Translations under genes and position numbers: made by a program
The notes under the pieces: generated by a model
Told to the model about the DNA's origin: nothing
Database searches by the model: none
What the model saw: the letters and a program-made list of their open reading frames with translations, nothing else
Assembly: GCA_024734495.1 (NCBI GenBank)
Contig: JALMQS010000128.1
Span: forward strand, 19,967,573-20,031,572
Direction of reading: 5' to 3'
From: Forficula auricularia
Lineage: Eukaryota > Arthropoda > Insecta > Dermaptera > Forficulidae
DNA length: 64,000 nt
Shown: positions 32,631-44,498 of the stretch, one piece after another
How positions within the stretch are numbered: the first letter of the stretch is position 1
Layout: each line of letters starts with the position of its first letter

Positions 32631-33226
32631 TCTACATATAAATCTCATTGTTTTAATGAATTTTATGACTTTATATTGGGCCACGGGTGAACAGCCCTGG
32701 TTTAAATCGAATGGGATTAAAGAAGGATATGAGAGGAATGATAATTTATTTTTTAAAAGGGTCACGGATATAATAATCCCTGACTATCCATTATCTATTG
32801 ACATGTAAGAACGTGCTCAGATCTAAAAAACAAGTCCTGACAAGTTTTAGTGCAGGAGAGAAATTATCAATTCCTTGTACTAGAATGATATATCTATAGA
32901 CTTGATTAGTGTCGTAGCATATAAATTACTGAAATAATACATATTTTAGAAAATGAAAATATGAGAAGAAGAATTTTTAAATATTTGAAACTTCATTATT
33001 TGTTTTATCTTATATAGTTACGCGTATAATTTTGCTTTTAGTGAATTTTATTCTTGAAAAAAGCTTCATTTATTGTACAAAAGTAAATTCATATTTCGAA
33101 AAAGGGAATAAATATATCTCTACATTTAAATCTCAATGATTTAAGGAAGTTTATGATTTTATGTTGGAGCACACTCATTGCAGTTGTGGGCCGCATACGG
33201 CCGGCGGGCCACAGGTTAGCCCTGGC
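32631..33226. mobile_element. hAT 3' segment with two right ends, sister of 15044-15669
   Basis: TCTACATATAAATCTCA leads to GGGCCACGGGTGAACAGCCCTGG (first right end, 32678-32700), then ~410 bp shared with 15110-15560, then a second right end finishing CACAGGTTAGCCCTGG at 33226. The left half of the element is replaced by the Helitron fragment. The shared double-ended layout shows the arrangement predates at least one transposition or duplication. Confidence 0.7.
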
Positions 33227-34159
33227 TTAGACTATTGACTTTCTAGCTTTAGAAATTCAGAATGAAAAATTCAGAAAAACAGAAAAAAATCAAATAGCCA
33301 AGGCTTTGAACGGTTGTAATTAATGAGATAAAATCTGGTATAAAATTTCTATTAATAAATAATCTGCACATTTCTGCCAAGTTTCAACTGTAATGACGGA
33401 CTGAGAAGTAAATGCATTGCTTTTATGGGAGAATTGAAATTGTTTCATCAATATCTTTCTGCCACCAGATGTCAAGGGAGGTGAATTCCCTGATTGATTA
33501 CATGTAATTATTAATTCTATATACTGTTATTGGACGTGAAAGTAATTTCCAAATCACCAAAATTTCCAAAAAACGAGTCTTGAAAATGTTTTTCTTTAAT
33601 TTTAATGAATGAAATTAGCTATGAAGATTTATTATATATATTTTTTTAATATTTAGTTAATTTACGCCAGGAGGTTTCTTTTTATGATTAATCTCTTTAG
33701 GGGCAAAATCAATCACTTAATAATTAATAAACAATTTGTGATTGATCAATGCCAGCCTTGATTATATAATTATAATTATATGCATTTGACGAGATTACGG
33801 TCTATCCATCCTAGGCTCATCTTCTGATATATTAAATGCTTTTGATCGATCAAACAGTTTTCTTCCCTTGAGGCTTTCATTTGATATGAGCTCAAATGTG
33901 TCCCCTGGGGTCATGTTATTATCCTAATCTATCATATCACTTATACCGATATACCATTAAGCAAATAGTAAAATCGAGACGCGTTGACAGGGTAACCATG
34001 ACCTACCTAAGAGATCAATGGATACTTTAAGCTTCAAAATACGTTAACCTTTGACAGTTTGTTTTAATGTATCTGTACACTTTTCAATCATTTTAAAAAT
34101 ATAATCTATTAAAACCATCTTCCTGACAATTTTTTTAAAATAAAAAGCTTTAAAATTTC
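33227..34159. other. AT-rich loop sequence of the large inverted repeat
   Basis: No coding signal, RNA gene or bounded repeat was recognised between the hAT end and the right arm. Confidence 0.45.
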
Positions 34160-34737
34160 TAAAGAATGTTAGCTCTCACTTTAGATTAGACTTCTTTCGG
34201 AGTCAGCATTATTACTTCTAAAGTAAAATCTACCTCAAGGAAACTAAACTTCTATTCAAATCCATCAGTTATTAAAAGTTTTAACTATTACGTTCAGCAA
34301 ATGCGACGTTGGTTTTAGATGAAATATTGTAATAATATGGTAATATAAATCATTACTTGATTGTTGTTGCTGTTTCCTGAAGATGTACCAATAGTCCAAA
34401 ATATATTGGATTTATTAATTTTTTTTAAACTACTAAATGTACTTTTTTTAGATAGAAACTCCTTTCTTATAACTTTTTGTACTGTATACTATATTTTCTT
34501 GAGTTGAATATGGCTACACTTGTCGAGGGGAAACTATAAGCATTCATTTTTGGCGAATTTAATGAAATTTAGAAACGACTCAATAGTAACTTAGTAATAA
34601 GAATTTTGCCTTCGAATAAATTCTAGAACTCTCCCCTGAGACACAATTTAAGAGATACACGATTTGCAAACATTATAGAAAATATTAAATGTTTTTGCTC
34701 GGAAACGGATCGCTAGATATATATTCAATTCTCAGGT

Positions 34738-35320
34738 AACTCTAGGGTCTGACCTTTCATGGAATGACCATATCTCAACCACTGCTAAAGCTGCAGCGCA
34801 TAAGCTCGGTCTCCTATTTAGGTCTAGACTCTGTTATACTCCCAGTCAACTTCTTGTACTGTATAAGGCTCAAATTCGTCCCTGTCTCGAATATGGCTCT
34901 CATCTGTGGAGGGGTGCCTTCAAGCATTCTCTTGCTACACTGGATGCAATTCAGAAGCGAGCAATTAAACTAATAGGAGACCCGACTCTAACAAACTCAC
35001 TCGACTCCCTGGCTCACTTAAGAACCGTTTCTGCCCTTTCCCTGTACTACAGATACTATCACGGTGTCTGTTCAGTCGAGCTGAAATCAATTATCCCCCC
35101 TAATGCCCTCTTTATGAGAAACACGCGGTTTTCAAACGCTCATCACCTCTTCGCTGTCAAATTGGATAAAAGTCGAACAAGCGCTTTCTCCAACTCTTTT
35201 ATCCCTATGACCTCCAGAGACTGGAACTCGCTCCCTGCCACCATCTTTCCCGCGAGTTATAACCTTCAGCTATTTAAGACCCGTATCCACAGATACCTTC
35301 GACCCCCGCCCAGTCCATGA
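34738..35320 (+). pseudogene. LINE reverse transcriptase C-terminal third, frame intact
   Basis: One frame is open from about 34738 to the stop at 35318-35320. It encodes GSDLSWNDHISTTAKAAAHK, YKAQIRPCLEYGSHLWRGA, LDSLAHLRTVSALSLYYRYY, FSNSFIPMTSRDWNSLP and a C-terminal FKTRIHRYLR. It parallels 4590-5200 residue by residue but differs enough to be another subfamily. The catalytic region is absent, so it is a dead 5'-truncated copy with a surprisingly clean frame. The 3' UTR continues to an A-rich tail at 35410-35419. Confidence 0.88.
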
Positions 35321-35639
35321 AATTCTTTCTTCTTTTCACGATGGAGGGCCAACCCAGGCCTTTAAGAGTTGCACCTTTTTGGTGTAACTCCTACTCTCAT
35401 CATTTTCATAAAAAAAATTTAAATTACTAAAAAATCAAACCAACAATTTTACTTTTAGAGTCTAGAACTAACTTCCTGTTTTTATGTTTCTTTTGTCCTA
35501 AATTCTTCAAACTTTCACACATCAGCTACGCTAATATCTACTACTTAATAATTCCAAGTCGAGTCTCTGAAACTTCTCGTAGTTAAACTCCCATTTTTGT
35601 TACAAAATAAAAGAGATGTTATTAGTATATGTTATGATG

Positions 35640-35990
35640 AAGAGGCAGCTTGAGGATAATGAAAAAACAAAAACAAATTCAGTATACAACAAATTATTGG
35701 AACGTTATTTTTAATTTTTCAAAAACCGACGTTTCAGAGGATCTCCTCTTTAAATGTATGAAAGAAGGAAGCTTGAAGCATTTTATTCCTGTCTCCTTTA
35801 TCAGTGCTTGTTTGGTGTGTTCTTTGTCATTCATCAATAGAATCATTGGCTCTTTTGAATTCTGAAGCAGGAGGGAAAGAAGATCATGCGAAACATAGGT
35901 TTTTTGAAAGATTGAAAATTACTTTCCAATAAATTATTTTATTCGGATTTTTTATTCATTATTCTAGGACTGCCTCTTCATCAAATCTCC
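35640..35990. repeat. Decayed foldback of the GAAACGTCGG type
   Basis: GATGAAGAGGCAGC near the left and GACTGCCTCTTCATC near 35965-35980 pair at the ends; inner arms contain AAACCGACGTTTCAGAGG (left) and GCGAAACATAGGTTTTTTG (right). CTGAAGCAGGAGGGAAAGAA in the right arm is a mutated hammerhead-like motif. Outward polarity is retained. Confidence 0.6.
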
Positions 35991-37962
35991 ATTAAGACAA
36001 ATATATCTACTAGGCCGCTTCCAAGAAAATACTTTTAAGTTGATCTTAATTATTTCATCATTAACATATTACTTTTCCCTGCTCATGCTCCATGGATATC
36101 CAATAAACAACACAGAACAAGCTTCACACTAGTCTGGCCAAAGAGGATAAAAAACATTGGAAGCAAGTTAATGTTGTCATCGTCTCAAGTGATATTTTAC
36201 CTTGCCAAGAATTAACTATCTTAAGAATTTATAATACTATACTATTTCCTTGGGTAGAAATCGGTAATTTTTAAAACTTGTCCACATCGATTATAAGTTT
36301 TAAAATATGCTAGGATTTGTGGTCAATGACTCAAATAATTTCGATACTACTATAAGTGATAAATAAAAATAAATAGAACAATAATAAATACCTATTAATT
36401 AAGTAAATACTTTTCTGTTAAATTTGTGAGTCTAATATTTACTGTCTCTATTTATGGACAATAATAATAATTATTATTATAGCTAGTAAACCTGATTTCG
36501 ATCTAAATGAGACTAGTTCCTAAAAGTTTTAAAAGCCCATTTCACTCTAACTGAAAATTATCTTTCATTTTCAAACCAATTTCAATCGATAATTCACTAA
36601 AAAAATGTGAGACAGAAATGGCCCAAGGGTTGAACATGGTTGTATGTGTTTATGTGTAAGTGTAGGGATCGGAATTCACCATAAAAAATCGAATTCGTCT
36701 TAAATTACATTACCTCAAGGAAGAGAACTCTACTCTCGACTTTTTCTCTCAGGTTGAAGAGTTTAATATCACAAGAATGTTCAATCTAAATGGTTAGCAA
36801 CACCTTATCCAAGAAATAGGATTTTCTTTTGAAAAAATCCAAGCTTGGTTTTTATTTCTAAATAAAATATTGACTTAAGATCGTGTAAACAGCCAGTTTA
36901 GCAAATATAAACTAGTCAACCTATGATAGATAATGACAATTTTGAATGATATATGGACCAGTATTAAATTATTTGAACACTTTGCTCTTTTAACAAACTA
37001 ATATTTGAGAATAAAATATTGCCATTTTAATCGGATGACCTAAATTTTAAGAGCACCTGCCAAAACTGTACATATTATTTTAACTCTAAAGGTAGACATT
37101 AAACAAATCTCGGTTAAATGATAATATTTGGAATAATTTTATTTAATGTATTTTGAATATACTGAAAATTTATTATAAATTGTAGAAAATAAATTTTTGG
37201 GAGGTCTTGAAATGAAATTTTATGAGTAATTAGACAAAAAGACAACATGGAAAAATATAGAAAAAGGAAAAATTATTTCTTATCCTCTAGTACTTTTTGA
37301 TTTATTTATGTTTAGAAATGTATGAAATGAGAGAAAAATAATTATCAAGTTTGATTTTTTTCTCTGTAATTGGTAGGATTCCGATCTCAAAATAAATCAA
37401 GAAGAAGATTTGTTCTTTTATAAAAATGTAAGCAATTCCTAAAAGAAGATTTGATTGAAAATTTGTCATTTTTAGCTTCATAATTTTTGAGTGAAAAATG
37501 CAAAAAACAAGAAAGAAATCATATCGTTATTTTGGGAGATAATGAGCGGATATTTGACTCAAAACAATGAATTAATAATTTGGACTTTTGAGAAAAGTGA
37601 AGCTTTCTCATTTAAATATTTCACTAATTATAAAATTGTCAAATCACTAAAATCTGCATATAGCGATCCTAGAAGAAGTTAAGACTTTTTATAATTTTAT
37701 ATTAAATAAACTGCTAGATATTAATCGTAAAGATTGTTCTTCCACAAATTCATGTAATCTTCGATATTATATTTCAAAGAGTTCTAATAAAATCTTCAAT
37801 ACTAGTTAAAACGTCTATATTAAAATTTCAGATTTTTAAGATATTACTACTCAATGTAGATAAACGATTGCTGAAATTTTTCTCAGTTAAATCCGTAGAT
37901 CTCTCAAGCAAGGAATTTGAAATTCTTATTAAAGATTTCAATTAAAATAATATTAGTCAGAG
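35991..37962. other. AT-rich stretch, no gene seen
   Basis: About 2 kb without repeat termini, RNA genes or supported ORFs. The 63-codon frame at 37491-37682 has no recognisable domain. This is the longest element-free block in the middle of the window. Confidence 0.5.
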
Positions 37963-38118
37963 CAGTGATTTCCAACCGTGGTTCAACACCACATGTTAAG
38001 AGTTCCGAGAACATTACACACTTTATATTAAAATATTATGTGCCAGGGATTAGGAGTTCTCCAAGATTTGATTAAACATTTCTATGGTCCACGAAGCGAA
38101 AAAGATTTGGAAACACTA
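37963..38118. mobile_element. Decayed hAT MITE
   Basis: CAGTGATTTCCAACCGTGG at the left and GATTTGGAAACACTA at the right are imperfect inverted repeats of the CAGTGGTTCCCAACC type known from hAT elements. The interior has GGTCCACGAAGCG near the right end. No clear target duplication is visible. Confidence 0.5.
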
Positions 38119-38499
38119 TCTTAGAGCTTGGATCAAGTTTGGAACGAGGATTTAATCCCCAGAAACTGTTTGGGACGCTAATAGAATTGTACCAATAAAA
38201 CTTTCTAATGCCAACCCCGCAGAATCTAATTAGACCCAAACTCTGAAGACTTAACTTATGAAAAAAAAGACTACAGTTTAAAAATAATAAAGTATGGTAA
38301 ACAGCTGGTCAAAACCGGAAACATATTTTCTTTTGAAAACAATTTATCTACATCTCTAAGAGGTTGGTGGTGGATGTAGCATAAAACTTTCAGTTCTGAC
38401 AAAGTAAAAAAAGCCTCTAAAATTTAAACTACCTCCAATGCAATTCCACTTAACTGATCAAATATAGAAGCTATATGAAAGTAATAATAAATAAATAAA

Positions 38500-38900
38500 T
38501 AAATTGTGCCGCCACAGACACAAAATTCAAAAGTTTTTTTTTTACTTTATCTAGTGCGAAGCATGTGGAAAGTATTGTAATAGGTCTCGCGGCAAGCGCG
38601 ACTTCCAAGGGTCCTCAGGTAAAGACTACGGAACCCATGGTCTCAATTAAAGACACAAATTGTAGTATTCAATTAGGTTGAATTTTAGCACGTGACGGTT
38701 TTGCCAAAAATTACATGGGGTCTCGTCGAGAGGCAAAAAAGTGCGATTTTTTCATTTAGTGCGTGCAGATGTATGTATGTATGGATGTTATCGTTTTTTT
38801 GGCCCACGATATTTTCCACACCGTTGACCCGATTGAAATGAAATTGAAAACCTACCATTAGTTTAACTAAATGAAGCGCTGATTAGTTTTTGGTACATAT
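38500..38900. repeat. Dispersed repeat with GGTCTCGCGGCAAGCGCGAC
   Basis: ACTTTATC plus the GGTCTCGCGGCAAGCGCGAC block, the ATGGTCTCAATTAAAGAC block and TAGGTTGAATTTTAGCAC recur in the same order at 57848-57975, and the beginning recurs near 59280-59325. No ORF is visible. It is probably the remnant of a larger transposon; class unknown. Confidence 0.5.
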
Positions 38901-39169
38901 CGGCTCACAAACATTAGTACTTTATTTCATTACTTTTTTAGATTTTTTTCTAAATATTTTGAAAATGACTTAACCAATTTTGATGAAATTTATTATCTTA
39001 ATTAAGTACCTTGGGGACCACAAAAAAGGTTAAATAAAGTTTTTAGTAAAATTATATTTTAAAGTACTTTACTCAAGAGTATGATAGTACTTTTTTTAAA
39101 TTTTTATATTTTAAATTCTTTAAAATTTATTCATTTGATCGTCTTAATATAGCTCATTTAACTCAAGCT

Positions 39170-39572
39170 TGAGTTGTTTGCCATAAAAGAATTTAGTTTT
39201 TATGATTTTAAGTCGATTCTTCCACGTTTTCAGTGGAGGTTGCCATTAATAGTCAAAACATCAAAAATGGAATGCAATAAGGTTATTCCTCTAGTATTAG
39301 ATAATAATCGATTGTTATTTTTTATTTTAAGTCGATTCCTCCATGTCTTCAGCAATGGTTACCAATAATAATCGAAGGGTCAAAAATTTAATGTAGAATT
39401 GTTATTCCTCAAGTATTAGATGAGAATCAATCGCTATTTTTTATTTAAAGACGATTCCTCCATGTTTTCACCAATGGTTACCAATAATAATCGAAATGTC
39501 AAAAATCCAATGTATAATGGTTATTCCTCGACTTTTAAATAAGAATCGATCATTATTTTTGAATTAAAGTCA
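39170..39572. repeat. Tandem repeat, ~119-bp period, about three copies
   Basis: AGTCGATTCTTCCACG at 39211, AGTCGATTCCTCCATG at 39330 and AGACGATTCCTCCATG at 39449 start successive units; a fourth start is decayed near 39568. Units contain GTTATTCCTC and an AATCGAT block. The reading frame at 39174-39368 does not persist. Confidence 0.75.
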
Positions 39573-39737
39573 ACATGAACTGCAAATAGCAAGTGATATC
39601 TGATTAATAATAAAGGAAGAAACATATTAATATTTCAAATGAATATGGATAAAGTTTAGCAACGATCCGTTGCAGTTTATTTTTTTTAGTTTTTAAGGAA
39701 TTTGGTGTTGGTACTTGGTGAAACATTTTTTAAAATT

Positions 39738-39904
39738 ATTGGATAAAAAAATACTTGGTAGGTTTCACATTAAGATATAAAAAATAAATTGAATTTATTT
39801 TTGGAGAATCTTTAATCTCTAACCTCTAAAGATTCTCCAAAAATAAATTCGTTTTATTTTTTATATCTTAATGTGAAACCTACCAAGTATTTTTTATCCA
39901 ATAA
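39738..39904. repeat. Near-perfect 167-bp foldback, relative of the GAAACCTACC family
   Basis: ATTGGATAAAAAAATACTTG and GGTAGGTTTCACATTAAG in the left arm are mirrored by CTTAATGTGAAACCTACC and AAGTATTTTTTATCCAAT at the right, with a 10-bp loop near 39816-39825. The GTGAAACCTACC tail matches 3740-3905 and 52480-52950, but the ribozyme-like part is absent. Confidence 0.8.
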
Positions 39905-40059
39905 TATTACAAAATTCAAATCTAATTTAGTACCTATAGCAAGGCACTGGTACAAATTTTTTATTTTAAAGTCCTATTAAAAAAAAATGATGTAATTACA
40001 AATCCTATTTCAAAGTTACAAAACCCATGCAATTTTAATTATTTGTCAAAAACGCTTTC

Positions 40060-40345
40060 GGCACATTTGACAATCTCTCGCGGCACACAGGTTGATAAAT
40101 ATTGGCTTAGAGAACCCAAAATCTAAACAGTTCTCCGCATTGAAAATACAAAATCTTTTCTACAGAACAAACTTTCTAAGACGATTTCTTTTTATGAATT
40201 TAATTTTTCTATTGAATGATAAAAATGAAGAAAAAAGTAAAACTTTTTCACGACCCAGTACGTTTGCTACTTAAAACAAGTATTTTTATCAAATTATTGT
40301 CTGAATTTGACAATCTCTTGACGCACACAGGTTGAGATACACTGC
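40060..40345. mobile_element. Two hAT-like right ends in tandem
   Basis: TTTGACAATCTCTCGCGGCA then CACAGGTTGATAAATATTGGC (40066-40108) and TTTGACAATCTCTTGACGCA then CACAGGTTGAGATACACTGC (40307-40345) are two versions of one terminus about 240 bp apart. The outer one ends in a CACTG-type hAT tip. No matching left end was found. Confidence 0.45.
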
Positions 40346-40899
40346 TCTAAAAATTGTCGCTGTGACATCAGCAGTAATAAATCTTTATCCGCATTAGGCT
40401 CAATCTCAATCTCACACTCTAAGCTTTTAGCTTCTATAACATTTTAATAGCTATGTTGTATAGAACTAAACCTTTTTCTTCAAATTTCCTCTCTTTTTCT
40501 CTCCATCACTTCCTAAATGGAAATTTTGAACTTAACCTAGTGATTCTTAATAAATTAATTATTTGCTGTGGCTGAAGATGAAGGAGGTTCATTCATTGCG
40601 AAATTAAATCTCTAAAGTTAATTTGAATGCTGGAAAAAGAGGAATTCAATTCTATTCCCCTGATGAAATATTGTTTCATTTCAAGAAAATTACTCTATAA
40701 TAACTATAGGTAGGTACATGTATGTGGGTACCTATATATAATTGGATTCGAAATTAAATTAATGATTTTATTATATTATGGGTTGAAAAATTCATTTTTG
40801 TAATATATCGAAGATAATTTATATTGTAAAATTGATAATAAAATATAAAGAATAAGTGAACTAATTCACTTTTTGAGATATCCAGAATTTGTATTAATG

Positions 40900-41012
40900 T
40901 TTATTAATGTATTGTAGATAGATTGTATTGATGTTTGAAGGACCTAGCCACCAAGGACTTGTGCCCTTAAGCAGGTCAAGGAATAAATATTTATTTATTT
41001 ATTTAAACATAT
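40900..41012 (+). repeat. LINE-like 3' tail with (ATTT)n
   Basis: GACTTGTGCCCTTAAGCAGG followed by AATAAATATTTATTTATTTATTT resembles the 3' end and microsatellite tail of an insect LINE. No upstream coding sequence is preserved. Confidence 0.4.
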
Positions 41013-42779
41013 CAGATTCGATCTGATTTTTTTTTCTAAAATAAGAAGAAATTGGAAAATCATTGCAAAAGTTTCGAAGAATAAATAGGCAGATTTTCAA
41101 TTTTTAATGTGAAAAAATATATCAAAATTTCGGAAAAAATAATCTCAACTGTGGCATATTTTGTCTCCATTTTTAGTATATATAAATATTTTACTTGCAA
41201 ACTTTCTGATTGAATGTATTTTCAATCAGAGATTGAACTGAAAGAAAAATTTAATGTCTCTTTTATTAAAATTTTATAAATATTATCTAACCAGAAACAA
41301 ATACTCCTGGCTTCACAAAACTTATTCAGTTTTTGGAAATATGAATTTATATATATAGTTGGAAGGTACCTAATGCTATTTTCAAGAATAAAATTCACTA
41401 AAAACAAAGTTATAAGCTCAGCTTTCAGGTATAAAAATGAAGTTTCGAATATATAAAAACCATTCTTCATCTCATATTTATACATTTTCTACAATATTTA
41501 TTATTTCAGTAATTAAAACTTTTGAACTGCTAAATGATTAAACACTATTCTGAAGGAAATGTACTCATAGATTATTGTGGTATGACTTGTTCGTTTCTAT
41601 CATTGTGGATTACATTATTCTACATTACACCTATTCTTTTTTATTGAAAAATATCCATAGAATTAGTATATTTTATATGCGGCCTAAAGCATTTGTTTTT
41701 TCATCAAATTTGTCCAGTGTAAGCCAAAAGGTTGGACACCCCCTACTCTAGTAGTTGAGTTGTTTATCACAAGAGAAGTTCAAGCTCAAACCATCTAGAT
41801 TGCAGATTTTTGTAGAGAAAATCTCATCAAAATGGACGACGCTTCGATATATAGTATTTTTCAAATTTGGATAGCAGCTTAAAAATGTTGAGACTGGTTT
41901 ACAATATGAGTTATTAAATGTTAGAATTTGAAAAAGTAGTAGAAATCAAAATATATTAATATTGAGATAATTTATTTTTTAACTGTGAAATAAATATATA
42001 AATAAAGAATGTGTAGAATAAATAAAATTCAAAAAAGAAAGGAAGAAATCTCACCTGGGAGACACAGGAAGCGCGTAGAATCACTGGAAAGTCTCTCAAA
42101 GCGCGAATTCTGGAAAGCGTTGATTTTGGACTGACTGGGCTTACAATTCACGTCGCATGGGCTCGAGTGGGCATGGGCTCATGGTTGGGAGTGAACTTTG
42201 GACCTTGCAATAGAGAGAACTAGTTGTTGTAGGTACAAGCACCTATAAAAGGGAAATCCTAGAAGTATCGAATTGAAAGTTTTTTTCCAATTCGAACAAA
42301 CAGGTCGGAGCTTGTTTAGGAACAAGTCAAAGCTTGTTTTCGAACCTCTCGCAATATACAATTAAATCTATTCTAATTCCTTTATTATAAACTCTAACTA
42401 AATACGTGTATTAAAAGAAATTCCCTTTTAAGATATGTTTTATATACGATTGCTTTCTGTACTTATTCTAATCAAGCATTGTAAAATGTATACGAGTAAA
42501 TGCAATTATAATCTTAATAGATAGATAAATTTTATTGTTTTTGTACAAAGTACACAAACAAATACATTATAATTTATAAAAATCTGAATTACTAATTACA
42601 ATTTCATTCTAAAATTAGATTTCTAATTGAATTAATTTCTAATTAGTAGAGATTGTAGTGTTTGTGCAAGGTGAGACATCTTTACTAAAGATAAGAGTAA
42701 ATAAATATTATATTTAATATTGATTTACTATGAGTTAAGGATTCTAGGTCACTTATTTCACTCCCCTGATAAAATTAAA
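41013..42779. other. Mostly unassigned AT-rich sequence with one hAT end
   Basis: 41680-41746 (TGCGGCCTAAAGCATTTG ... GTAAGCCAAAAGGTTGGACA) matches 44432-44495 and, reversed, the left end at 14697. A GC-richer patch at 42050-42190 is unexplained. No gene was seen. Confidence 0.45.
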
Positions 42780-42884
42780 ATTTTTATATATAATTGAAAG
42801 TAATGGAAGGCAGCCCAGGGGTAGTGTGGAAAGAAAAAATTAACACATCAAATAAGTGTAATTCATTGGAATCCTTCCTCCTTT

Positions 42885-42940
42885 CCTTTCAAACCGACGT
42901 TTCGGATGATTCTTCCCTCATTCTTCAGGGTTTCAAGGGG
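42885..42940 (-). ncRNA. Hammerhead-like motif, weakened stem II
   Basis: CTGAAGA, GAAAC and GTC are intact and stem I (TTGAAACC with GGTTTGAA) is strong, but two stem II pairs are replaced by mismatches. Confidence 0.45.
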
Positions 42941-43075
42941 TCAATAAAGGAAACAAATAAAATGCTTCCTTCCTCTCTCCACAGCAGTCTTTTCGTCTTT
43001 AGCAGAAGCATATAGTTTTAAACACTACTGAGGAGTGAGGAAGGAAGAATTTTATTTGTTTCCTTCATTCACCCC

Positions 43076-43125
43076 TTGAAACCCTGAAGGAGGGAAGAAT
43101 CCTCCGAAACGTCGGTTTGAAAGGA
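43076..43125 (+). ncRNA. Hammerhead-like motif with a 3-bp core deletion
   Basis: CTGAAGGAGGGAAGAATCC lacks three bases of the CTGAAGAAGGAGG seen in sister copies, removing the invariant GA of the core. GAAACGTCGG and stem I survive. Predicted dead. Confidence 0.5.
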
Positions 43126-43269
43126 AAGGAGGAAGGATTCCAACAAACAACACCTTATTTGATATGTGTTAATTTTTTCTTTCCTTTCTACCCCTGGGCT
43201 GCCTTCCATTACTTTCAATTAAAAGTTCTACCAGTCCGTCTCTCTCCAGAGAAAATTTCGTTGCAAATA

Positions 43270-43950
43270 AATTAGTATATGATGTTTGTATCTCCAGTTT
43301 CCAAAATATAAAACATTTCTTCCCCACTGGATACATCCCCCAGAACTCTATCCCTACATTCTTTGTACATCGGACACTCGGTCAGCACGTGGAACAGGTC
43401 CTCCTTCACCCTCAGGCTCATTCTTCTTCTGTAATGAATCTGACCACACACCCTCCCCCACACTGAGCACAAGTCTTCCGTTCCCAGCTACCCTCAGTTG
43501 ACTCATCAGCCTCTTCGCAGTCCAACTGCACCTCGTCTCCAGGTAGGGACCTGGTGTCCAGGACCCTGTATATATCGCTGTAACATGATCCCTCGATCCT
43601 CGCGACGTCTCTCCTCCGGCTCAACTGGTTCCATTTTTCCAATCCCACCGGCATCAATTCCCCTATAGTATTCCTCTCCAAGAGTCGTTCATCGCCTACC
43701 TCAGCAAGTCTTCGTAAGTTGACTCAGCCACCTCCATTCCTCGTCCTTAGTCCAATCGTCTCAGTCTATTGCGACAGAGCCAAGGAATACGGTTGTTTGA
43801 GATTTTCTCCCACCAGCCCAGTGCACACTTCAAAATGAATAAACTCAGATAAGGTCTTCCCAGTCCACTAAAACAATGTAATTGGGAGTAGTTCTCGGCC
43901 AACCCAGTAGTCTCTTGAAGAACTCCATTTGTATTTTTTCAATGACTTCC
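43270..43950 (-). pseudogene. LINE ORF2 C-terminal region with CCHC-type knuckle, frameshifted
   Basis: Minus-strand wording includes EKIQMEFFKRLLGWPRTTPN (near 43930-43870), a WNQLSRRRDVARIEGS segment, CAQCGG and, after a frameshift near 43440, FHVLTECPMYKECRDRVLG. Cys-x2-Cys ... His-x4-Cys after the reverse transcriptase is a known C-terminal feature of several LINE clades. At least two frame changes and several stops are present. The product would not be functional. Confidence 0.75.
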
Positions 43951-44099
43951 ATTTAGAGTAGTAATTAATATAAAAACTAATTTGAATAAAAATCAATATA
44001 ATTATTATTATAATTACTCAATCCGAGCTGTTAGGCATGATTTTCTTACATGTCAGAAGAGGTATATTCACCCTCTTGGGAATGGAATATCATCAATAG

Positions 44100-44498
44100 C
44101 ACCTGGATTACATTATTCTACATTATAACTGTTCTTTGTTATTGACAAATATCAATAGAATTGGTTTCTCGTCAGCTTTAGAGTGTAAACCTGCTAACTC
44201 CACTTTTTATCAAATATGAGATATTAATACCGTTCGAAAGAAAAAGAGATGCATCATCGTCCAAGTAAAACTGCTACTTAAAATTACGATCGTAAGTAAT
44301 AGAAAAAAAATGTGAAAAATATTTTTTTCCATAACAACAGTATTAAATTTTGTTTGTTTTTTCTCTCCCCTCTAAAATTTCCTTGTTGTGAGTTAGCAGG
44401 TTTACTCTCTAAGGCGACGATATTTTTATATGCGGCCTAAAGCATTTGTTTTTTCATCAAATGCGGCCCGTGTAAGCCAAAAGGTTGGACAGCCATGT
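44100..44498. mobile_element. hAT end interrupted by a MITE
   Basis: The sequence before 44180 and after 44410 matches 41620-41746 in order, ending GTAAGCCAAAAGGTTGGACA, so one repeat was split by the MITE at 44180-44410. The opposite end was not located. Confidence 0.55.
44180..44410. mobile_element. 231-bp MITE
   Basis: AGAGTGTAAACCTGCTAACTC and the exact complement of AGAGAGTAAACCTGCTAACTC (44389-44410) form terminal inverted repeats of about 21 bp. The interior is AT-rich. The related locus at about 41675 lacks it, which supports it being an insertion. Confidence 0.7.

Larger units (their letters stand above)
32216..34541. repeat. Large inverted repeat with ~380-bp arms
   Basis: The left arm (32216-32612) and right arm (about 34160-34541) are inverted copies. 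The outer ends share GTTTCCCTCGACAAGTGTAG; the inner ends share GAAGTCGAATCTAAAGTGAG-type sequence. Each arm has a GAAGATGTACCAATAGTCC block followed by GAAATATATTGG-like sequence, read outward. The left arm has ATGAAGA in place of CTGAAGA, the right has lost GAAA, and no proper stem II forms, so no ribozyme is called. A hAT copy and ~900 bp of unassigned sequence separate the arms. Confidence 0.75.
42780..43265. repeat. Foldback of the GAAACGTCGG family, ~480 bp
   Basis: Left and right arms are inverted copies around a loop near 42990-43015. The outer ends are AATGGAAGGCAGCCCAGGGG and its complement, with AGAGAAAATTTCGTTGCA at the right tip. The left arm retains a weakened minus-strand hammerhead-like motif; the right one has lost part of its core. 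Confidence 0.8.

Noticed and set aside
40570..40620. CTGAAGATGAAGG ... GCGAAATT as a hammerhead
   Set aside because: Stem II does not pair, and stem I and the cleavage triplet are not credible.
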